Shown one piece after another: positions 58,476-64,000 of a stretch of DNA of 64,000 nucleotides; positions within the stretch are counted from its first letter, which is position 1, and each line of letters starts with the position of its first letter. The translations under genes were made by a program, and so were the position numbers. The notes under the pieces are model-generated. The model had not been told where the DNA came from and did not search any database. It saw nothing but the letters and a program-made list of their open reading frames with translations. The DNA is taken from the NCBI GenBank assembly GCA_045545575.1, contig JAZQBE010000066.1, positions 9,801-73,800 of the forward strand, read 5' to 3'. The stretch comes from Shuttleworthia sp045545575. Lineage in GTDB: Bacteria; Bacillota; Clostridia; Lachnospirales; Lachnospiraceae.

Positions 58476-59855
58476 ATGAGCGACAGCAAGAAGATCCCCT
58501 ACAAGATCTACCTGGAAGAGAACGAGATCCCGACCGCATGGTACAATCTGCGTGCCGACATGAAGAACAAGCCGGCGCCGCTGTTAAATCCGGGCACCTT
58601 ACAGCCCCTGACCTTCGAGGAGATGCAGCCCATTTTCTGCGATGAGCTGATCCGCCAGGAGCTGGATAACACCACCCAGTTCATCCCGATCCCGGAACCG
58701 GTTATGGACTTCTATAAGATGTACCGGCCGTCACCGCTTGTCCATGCGGAATTTCTGGAAAAAGCACTGGACACCCCGGCGAAAATCTACTACAAGTTTG
58801 AGGGCAACAACACCTCCGGAAGCCACAAGCTCAATTCCGCCATCGCCCAGGCCTACTATGCGAAAGCCCAGGGCTTAAAGGGTGTCACCACCGAGACCGG
58901 TGCCGGCCAGTGGGGCACGGCGCTGTCCATGGCCTGCGCGTACTTTGGGCTGGACTGCAAGGTGTACATGGTAAAGGTTTCCTACGAGCAGAAGCCCTTC
59001 CGCCGGGAAGTGATGCGCACCTACGGCGCCAACGTGACCCCGTCTCCCTCCATGGAGACCAACATCGGCCGCAAGATCAACGAGGAATTCCCGGGTACCA
59101 CCGGTTCCTTAGGCTGCGCCATCTCCGAAGCGGTGGAAGCGGCGGTCTCCACGCCGGGTTACCGCTACGAGCTGGGCAGCGTGTTAAACCAGGTGCTGCT
59201 GCACCAGTCCATCATCGGCCTTGAGACGAAGGCGGCCTGCGACAAATACGGCATCAAGCCCGATATCATCATCGGCTGCGCCGGCGGCGGCTCCAACTTA
59301 GGCGGCCTGATCGCACCCTTCATGGGCGAAAAACTGCGGGGCGAAGCGGATTACCGCATCATCGCCGTGGAGCCGGCCTCCTGCCCCAGCTTCACGCGAG
59401 GCAAGTTTGTCTACGATTTCTGTGACACCGGCAAGGTGTGCCCCATGGCCAAGATGTACACCTTAGGCCACGGTTTCATTCCGTCCGCCAACCACGCCGG
59501 CGGCCTGCGCTACCATGGCATGAGCGCCGTCTTAAGCCAGCTGTACGCTGACGGCCTGATGGAAGCCCGCGCCGTGGAGCAGACGTCCGTGTTTGAAGCG
59601 GCAGAACTGTTTGCCCGCGCTGAAGGCATCCTGCCGGCGCCGGAATCCTCCCACGCGATCCGCGCCGCCATCGACGAGGCCTTAAAGTGCAAGGAAACCG
59701 GTGAAGAGAAGACCATCATCTTCGGCCTGACCGGCACCGGCTACTTCGACATGAAGGCTTATGAGGCTTATAACGACGGCAAGATGACGGATTACATTCC
59801 GACGGATGAAGATCTGGCAAAGGGATTTGCAGGGATTCCGGAGGTGAATCTGTAA
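58476..59855 (+). CDS. trpB: TrpB2-type tryptophan synthase beta chain
   Basis: A 459-residue PLP enzyme that joins indole and serine to tryptophan. The PLP lysine is in GNNTSGSHKLNSA, followed by TETGAGQWG and the phosphate-binding CAGGGSNLGG. The long N-terminus (IYLEENEIPTAWYNL) marks the TrpB2 subgroup, which often works without TrpA and may salvage free indole. No trpA or other trp gene is adjacent. AAAGGAG at 58462-58468 fixes the start; an upstream open frame only reads through the T-box. The tRNA-Trp T-box supports the function independently. Confidence 0.94.
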   Translation: MSDSKKIPYKIYLEENEIPTAWYNLRADMKNKPAPLLNPGTLQPLTFEEMQPIFCDELIRQELDNTTQFIPIPEPVMDFYKMYRPSPLVHAEFLEKALDTPAKIYYKFEGNNTSGSHKLNSAIAQAYYAKAQGLKGVTTETGAGQWGTALSMACAYFGLDCKVYMVKVSYEQKPFRREVMRTYGANVTPSPSMETNIGRKINEEFPGTTGSLGCAISEAVEAAVSTPGYRYELGSVLNQVLLHQSIIGLETKAACDKYGIKPDIIIGCAGGGSNLGGLIAPFMGEKLRGEADYRIIAVEPASCPSFTRGKFVYDFCDTGKVCPMAKMYTLGHGFIPSANHAGGLRYHGMSAVLSQLYADGLMEARAVEQTSVFEAAELFARAEGILPAPESSHAIRAAIDEALKCKETGEEKTIIFGLTGTGYFDMKAYEAYNDGKMTDYIPTDEDLAKGFAGIPEVNL

Positions 59856-59898
59856 TTTGCGCAGGATGATCTGCATCTACACCATAAATCTTCACCCA

Positions 59899-59920
59899 GG
59901 CGGCCGACAGGCCGCCTTTG
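59899..59920 (+). terminator. Terminator after trpB
   Basis: A 7-bp GC stem (GGCGGCC / GGCCGCC) with a GACA loop and a short T-run. Confidence 0.75.
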
Positions 59921-59981
59921 TCGTGCGTGGCTCAAAGAAAAAGAAGCGCGGATGAGGATCATCCCGCCCGCGAGAAAGACG

Positions 59982-60010
59982 ATGCCAAAAGGCGGCGGTT
60001 GCGTTATAAT
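59982..60010 (+). promoter_or_regulatory. Promoter of proC
   Basis: A perfect -10 box TATAAT (60005-60010) lies 17 bases after ATGCCA (59982-59987), a moderate -35 box. Confidence 0.65.
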
Positions 60011-60052
60011 ATACACGTTTCAGTTTGAATACCTGTTTTAAAGGAGTGCCCT

Positions 60053-60868
60053 ATGGAGCATCAGAAAATTGCCCTGATCGGCGGCGGCAACATGGGCCGC
60101 GCCATGCTGGAAGGCATTTTGCTTTCCCAGCTGGCGGATCCGGCAGATGTGACGGTTGCTGACCGCAGCATGCAGGCGTTAAATGACATCAATGACACTT
60201 ACGGTGTTTTTACCACGCGGGACAATGCCCGGGCAGCCGCGTCGGCCGACGTGCTGATTCTGGCGGTAAAGCCCGGCGTGCTGCTTTCTGTGATCCGGGA
60301 GATCCGGGAGGTCATGGACGAGCGCACGCTGGTGATCTCGATTGTGGCGGGCACGACGATTTCTTCCATTGAGCGCATGTTTACGCTGCCTGAGCTGCAC
60401 CTGGTGCGTGCCATGCCCAATACGCCGGCCCTGGCCGGCTGCGGCATGAGTGCGCTTTCGCCGAACCGGGAGGTGACGGACGAGGAAATGGCCCAGGCTC
60501 TGGCGATCTTTGAAAGCTTTGGCAAGGCCCAGATCGTTCCGGAGGAGCGGATGGACGTGGTCACGGGCTTAAGCGGATCGTCTCCGGCCTACGTCTACAT
60601 GCTGATTGAAGCCATGGCGGACGCGGCGGTTGCGGACGGCATGCCCCGGGATCAGGCCTATACCTTTGCCGCGCAGACGGTGCGCGGGGCGGCGAAGATG
60701 GTCTTAAAGACCGGCAAGCACCCCGGACAGCTGAAGGATATGGTCACGTCCCCCGGCGGCACCACGATCGCCGGCGTGACGGCGCTGGAAAAATACGGCT
60801 TCCGCAATGCCGTAATCGAGGCGGTGCGCGCGGGCACAAAACGCTCCAAAGAGCTGCGCGGTGAATAG
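60053..60868 (+). CDS. proC: Pyrroline-5-carboxylate reductase
   Basis: A 271-residue enzyme for the last step of proline synthesis. The N-terminal Rossmann motif is IALIGGGNMGRAMLEG. The family signature at the C-terminal helical domain reads LKDMVTSPGGTTIAGVTALE, and MPNTPALAGCGMSAL is also typical. Length is normal. AAGGAG is seven bases before the ATG, and mutY starts within its last codons, so the two genes are coupled. Confidence 0.95.
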   Translation: MEHQKIALIGGGNMGRAMLEGILLSQLADPADVTVADRSMQALNDINDTYGVFTTRDNARAAASADVLILAVKPGVLLSVIREIREVMDERTLVISIVAGTTISSIERMFTLPELHLVRAMPNTPALAGCGMSALSPNREVTDEEMAQALAIFESFGKAQIVPEERMDVVTGLSGSSPAYVYMLIEAMADAAVADGMPRDQAYTFAAQTVRGAAKMVLKTGKHPGQLKDMVTSPGGTTIAGVTALEKYGFRNAVIEAVRAGTKRSKELRGE

Positions 60869-61949
60869 GATGAAGACGGGAGTCGCATGCCCGGAGACAG
60901 CCGATCTTCTGGCCTGGTACGACACCGGCCACCGGGATCTTCCCTGGCGCCGCACGGCGGACCCTTACGCCGTCTGGGTGTCGGAGATCATGCTGCAGCA
61001 GACCCGGGTGGAAACGGTAATTCCATATTATAACCGTTTTCTAAACACGCTGCCGGATATCGCTTCCCTGGCCGTCTGCGGTGAACAGCAGCTCCTGAAA
61101 CTCTGGGAGGGGCTGGGGTACTACAGCCGCGTGCGCAACATGCAGAAAGCGGCCCGGCAGATCATCGACGAATATGGCGGCGAAATGCCTTCCCGCTATG
61201 ACGACATTGTGAAACTCTGCGGCATCGGCCCCTACACGGCCGGCGCGATTGCGTCGATCGCCTTTGGGGAAGCGGTGCCGGCGGTGGACGGAAACGTGCT
61301 GCGCGTCTGGAGCCGCCTGTTCGAGTGCGGCGAGGACGTCAAAAGCGAGGCGGCGAAGAAGGCGGCTGCGGCGGACATGCAGCGGCTGTTGCCAAAGGAA
61401 GCGCCGGGCCGGTTCAATCAGGCCATGATGGAGCTGGGCGCCTGCGTCTGCGTGCCGAACGGCGCGCCGCACTGCGAAGCATGCCCCTGGAGCGGGGCGT
61501 GCAAAGCGCATCAGAACCATACGACGGACCGTTATCCTGTCCGTTCCGCGGCAAAGGCCCGGCGCATCGAGCGGCGGATGATCCTGCTGGTGCAGAACGG
61601 GCACGAGATTCTGCTGGGGAAACGTCCCGCCCGCGGGCTTCTGGCCGGCCTGTACGAATTGCCGGGCCTGGAGCAGTGGGCCAACGAGGAGACCGTGAGG
61701 GACGCGGTCCGTTCTTTCGGGGCGGAGCCGCTGCAGATCGAGCCGCTTCCGGCGGCGAAGCACATCTTTTCCCATGTGGAATGGCACATGAAAGGGTACC
61801 GTGTGCGCATTGCGGACGACGCGTCACTGCCGCGCCCGGAGGATCATCAAACCGTCTTTGCGGCGGACATCGACGATATCCGCACGTCCTACGCGGTCCC
61901 GTCCGCTTTTGACGCATATATGAGAGATCTGCCCGGATTTGTGGTATAA
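60861..61949 (+). CDS. mutY: MutY, A/G-specific adenine glycosylase
   Basis: A 362-residue base-excision repair enzyme that removes adenine opposite 8-oxoguanine. Seen: DLPWRRTADPYAVWVSEIMLQQTRV, with the catalytic glutamate in SEIMLQQT; the helix-hairpin-helix GIGPYTAGAIASIAFGE with VDGNVLRV; a Cys cluster for 4Fe-4S (CVPNGAPHCEACPWSGAC, with spacing 7-2-5, one residue longer than the common 6-2-5); and a C-terminal NUDIX-like domain. GTG 60861 overlaps proC by eight bases; ATG 60870 is a close alternative. Length is normal. Confidence 0.93.
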   Translation: MNRMKTGVACPETADLLAWYDTGHRDLPWRRTADPYAVWVSEIMLQQTRVETVIPYYNRFLNTLPDIASLAVCGEQQLLKLWEGLGYYSRVRNMQKAARQIIDEYGGEMPSRYDDIVKLCGIGPYTAGAIASIAFGEAVPAVDGNVLRVWSRLFECGEDVKSEAAKKAAAADMQRLLPKEAPGRFNQAMMELGACVCVPNGAPHCEACPWSGACKAHQNHTTDRYPVRSAAKARRIERRMILLVQNGHEILLGKRPARGLLAGLYELPGLEQWANEETVRDAVRSFGAEPLQIEPLPAAKHIFSHVEWHMKGYRVRIADDASLPRPEDHQTVFAADIDDIRTSYAVPSAFDAYMRDLPGFVV

Positions 61950-61950
61950 T
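61942..61950 (+). promoter_or_regulatory. Extended -10 promoter at the end of mutY
   Basis: TGGTATAAT: an extended -10 box with a TG element overlapping the mutY stop codon. No good -35 box. It could drive the small membrane-protein gene 40 bases downstream. Confidence 0.5.
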
Positions 61951-61989
61951 ACAAGACAGATCCGGCAATGACAGAATACAGGAGAAGGA

Positions 61990-62418
61990 ATGGAGAATCA
62001 GAACAATCCGATGGATCCGCGCATGGCGGCCTATCAGAACTATTATCAGAACCGCGGTCCGCAGTACAATGAAAAAGGCAAAAAGATCGGCAACGGCATG
62101 GGGACCGCGTCTCTTGTGCTCGGCGTGATCGCGCTGCTGAGCTTTCTTACGGGACTGAACGTGATTACGGCGATTCTGGCCGTGATCTTTGGCATTATTC
62201 AGCTGGTTTCGTATGACCGCAAAGCGTTTGCCGCCGCAGGCATCGCGTGCGCGGTGCTTTCCGTGGTGCTGACGGTCGGTTCCTACGCGGCGATTCTTTC
62301 CAACACGAACCTGATGACGATGGTCGAACAGGCCATGGAGGACGGGTCGATGCAGGATGAGATTCAGGACTATCTGCTGCAGATGGAGGACGTGAATCTG
62401 ATCGAGGAAATGCTGTAA
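61990..62418 (+). CDS. Small membrane protein, DUF4190-like
   Basis: A 142-residue protein with a polar, Asn/Gln/Tyr-rich N-terminus (about 1-35), two or three hydrophobic segments (about 38-58, 60-72, 78-102) and an acidic C-terminal tail. The pattern GTASLVLGVIALLSF with FGIIQLV is like DUF4190 membrane proteins, which are common in Firmicutes with unknown roles. AGGAGAAGG precedes the ATG. It is followed at 20 bases by an L,D-transpeptidase gene, which hints at envelope work, but no function can be assigned. Confidence 0.75.
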   Translation: MENQNNPMDPRMAAYQNYYQNRGPQYNEKGKKIGNGMGTASLVLGVIALLSFLTGLNVITAILAVIFGIIQLVSYDRKAFAAAGIACAVLSVVLTVGSYAAILSNTNLMTMVEQAMEDGSMQDEIQDYLLQMEDVNLIEEML

Positions 62419-62437
62419 AAAAGAACGGGTAAAGCAC

Positions 62438-63775
62438 GTGAAACATTTTCGCAAAACCATTCTTTTTCTGATATGCGCCATGCTTCTTTCCGTGCAGCCG
62501 CTTTCTTTGAAGGCGGAGGCGAACGGAGCGTATCATGTCTATGTCAATGTGCGCACGAACACTGTCACAGTATACGACGGGGACGTGCCTGTCCGTGTGA
62601 TGCCCTGCTCCACCGGCGGCGGGACACCCCGGGGCGGCACGTATACGATCAGCAACAAGTACCGCTGGCGCAACCTGTTCTACGGCGTTCACGGGCAGTA
62701 TGCCACCCGGATTACGGGCAGCATCCTGTTTCATTCCGTTCCCTACATGCGCTACGGGAATCCCGGCTCCCTCGAGCCTGGGCAGTTCGATCTGCTGGGG
62801 ACGGCCGCGTCGGCCGGCTGTGTGCGGCTGATGGTGCGCGACGCGAAATGGATCCAGGAAAACCTGGTTTCCGGGCGGTCGAAGGTGACGTTTTACGCCG
62901 ATGACAATCCGGGTCCTTTGGGTGCGGCGCCTTTGTACCGCATCGGGGGCGCGCCGGCGGAGTTTCAGGGCTGGGATCCGTCCGATCCGGACGGAAGCAA
63001 TCCGTGGAACCGCGACGATCTGTATCTCGGCCTGGCCTTTGACGCGGAAACTTATGCCCGTGAGAACCCGGATCTGGCCGCGGTGTACGGCTGGGACGAG
63101 CTGGGCTACCGGATTCACTGGATCTGCTCCGGAATCCCGGAAGGCCGGTGCGCGTCGGACTGGTTTGATCTGGCCTATTATAAAGAGCACAATCCGGATC
63201 TGGCCGCGTATTTCGGCGACGACAATTATGCCTATGTCCGCCATTTCATCACCAGCGGGTTCTGGGAAGGGCGGCCGGGCTGCGCGCGGGTCGCGAAGGA
63301 CATCGCGGAAAGGGATCAAAAACCGCAGGAGACCGATCCGGCGGACGCGGACGGTCCGGCGGATTCGACCGATCCGGACGCCGTTCGGATTCACCGCCTG
63401 TATCTGCCCGCGACAAAGGAGCATCTCTATACGGGCAATACCTACGAGGCGCTGCAGCTGTCCCGCGCCGGATGGAAGTACGAGGGCGCCGGCTGGGAAG
63501 CGCCCGTCGAAGGCACGCCGGTGTACCGGCTGTTCAATCCCTTCAGCGGCGAGCACCACTATACGATGGACGCGCAGGAACACCAGATTCTGTCGGGATC
63601 CGGCTGGAACGACGAAGGCATCTGCTGGTATTCCGGAGGCACCGTTCCGGTGTACCGGGCGTTTCATCCGAAGCTGCAGACCGGGACGCATCTGTATACG
63701 ACGGATTACGCCGAAATCAGTGCGATCGCGGAGGGCGGCTGGATCTACGAAGGCATTGCCTGGTACGGAAAATAA
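62438..63775 (+). CDS. Secreted L,D-transpeptidase (YkuD) with C-terminal cell-wall or glycan-binding repeats
   Basis: A 445-residue exported protein starting at GTG, with a signal peptide (about 1-28). The YkuD domain (about 30-155) holds the histidine in FHSVPY and the catalytic cysteine motif ASAGCVRL. It can cross-link peptidoglycan in the 3-3 mode or attach proteins. Two related segments follow (about 195-275: FDAETYARENPDLAAVYG and FDLAYYKEHNPDLAAYFG). The last 140 residues are repeats of the DUF5648 kind (VYRLFNPFSGEHHYT, VYRAFHPKLQTGTHLYT). A strong terminator follows. Confidence 0.88.
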   Translation: MKHFRKTILFLICAMLLSVQPLSLKAEANGAYHVYVNVRTNTVTVYDGDVPVRVMPCSTGGGTPRGGTYTISNKYRWRNLFYGVHGQYATRITGSILFHSVPYMRYGNPGSLEPGQFDLLGTAASAGCVRLMVRDAKWIQENLVSGRSKVTFYADDNPGPLGAAPLYRIGGAPAEFQGWDPSDPDGSNPWNRDDLYLGLAFDAETYARENPDLAAVYGWDELGYRIHWICSGIPEGRCASDWFDLAYYKEHNPDLAAYFGDDNYAYVRHFITSGFWEGRPGCARVAKDIAERDQKPQETDPADADGPADSTDPDAVRIHRLYLPATKEHLYTGNTYEALQLSRAGWKYEGAGWEAPVEGTPVYRLFNPFSGEHHYTMDAQEHQILSGSGWNDEGICWYSGGTVPVYRAFHPKLQTGTHLYTTDYAEISAIAEGGWIYEGIAWYGK

Positions 63776-63783
63776 GAGAAGCG

Positions 63784-63821
63784 CAAGCCGCCGGAGCAAA
63801 GGCTCGGCGGCTTGTTTTTTT
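63784..63821 (+). terminator. Terminator after the L,D-transpeptidase gene
   Basis: CAAGCCGCC pairs with GGCGGCTTG around an inner GAGC/GCTC helix, followed by seven T residues. Confidence 0.92.
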
Positions 63822-63920
63822 GGACGAGATCTGATAGGGTAACAGTGACGCGGCCGCAGGGGGCAGAGAACCTGCATCCGGCGCGGCGGTGTCATTATTA
63901 TTTTCGGGATGCACAGCATC

Positions 63921-64000
63921 CTGAGACTGCAGGTGCCGGATGGGCCGCTGGCCATGGATCCGGTGAAAAGGGAAACAGGTGCAAGTCCTGTGCGAACTCG
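63921..64000 (+). promoter_or_regulatory. Cobalamin riboswitch, 5' part, cut by the window end
   Basis: The core motifs occur in the right order: GGTGCC (63932-63937), then GGTGAAAAGGGAA (63962-63974) and AGGTGCAAGTCC at 63977-63988, as in adenosylcobalamin/cobalamin aptamers. The rest of the aptamer and the controlled gene, likely B12 transport or synthesis or a B12-dependent enzyme, lie beyond the window. Confidence 0.82.

Noticed and set aside
62195..63955. Minus-strand frame of 586 codons opposite the L,D-transpeptidase gene
   Set aside because: Same kind of shadow; it crosses the terminator and two real genes and has no ribosome site or family motif.

Overview
The window looks like one chromosomal segment of a fairly high-GC Clostridia-type Firmicute, probably a gut fermenter of the Lachnospiraceae/Oscillospiraceae kind. 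This is inferred from strong Shine-Dalgarno sites, a CIRCE-controlled clpB, a tRNA-Trp T-box, lipoprotein solute-binding proteins of the LplA type, AraC regulators beside glycoside hydrolases, and Rho-independent hairpins. Almost every gene lies on the + strand. No tRNA, rRNA, CRISPR array or prophage was seen.

Layout. 0-2 kb: end of a spermidine/putrescine ABC operon (potB end, potC, potD). 2-11 kb: GH2 enzyme, sugar-type binding lipoprotein, GH106-like enzyme, esterase. 11-15.4 kb: CIRCE-clpB, an XRE-Uma2 gene, a broken ABC ATPase. 15.4-18.8 kb: zur-znuA-znuC-znuB with a palindromic operator. 18.8-28.2 kb: threonine aldolase, galT, then a DUF1116 (AllG-like)/FdrA/acetokinase-like/tartronate-semialdehyde-reductase/GltD-like cluster. 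28.2-37.7 kb: AraC regulator, GHL6 glycosidase, second binding lipoprotein, ROK kinase, GH3. 37.7-41.5 kb: an inositol-phosphatase gene and a RAYT (REP-associated transposase) gene destroyed by an IS200/IS605 element that carries tnpB, its omega-RNA and a tnpA broken by a hairpin-rich 111-bp insertion. 41.5-47.5 kb: rarA, a methyltransferase, a second XRE-Uma2 gene, uvrA2. 47.5-58 kb: PfkB kinase-AraC operon, GH78, third binding lipoprotein, GH10. 58-64 kb: T-box-trpB, proC, mutY, a small membrane protein, an L,D-transpeptidase, and the 5' part of a cobalamin riboswitch at the edge.

How it works together. Two carbohydrate loci each contain an AraC gene, and in each a pair of promoters shares the same direct-repeat operator at nearly the same distance from the -10 box. 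This suggests two small regulons for plant or host glycan breakdown. None of the three binding lipoproteins has a permease gene in the window.

The most unusual signals are: (1) twelve copies or partial copies of a REP-like palindrome, eight of which supply the stop codon of the upstream gene; the RAYT locus itself is bracketed by inverted copies; (2) the four-hairpin, 111-bp insertion with a 7-bp direct repeat inside tnpA; (3) a FdrA-DUF1116 pair followed by an acetate-kinase relative with altered active-site motifs, which may be an undescribed acyl-phosphate-forming, ATP-yielding pathway.
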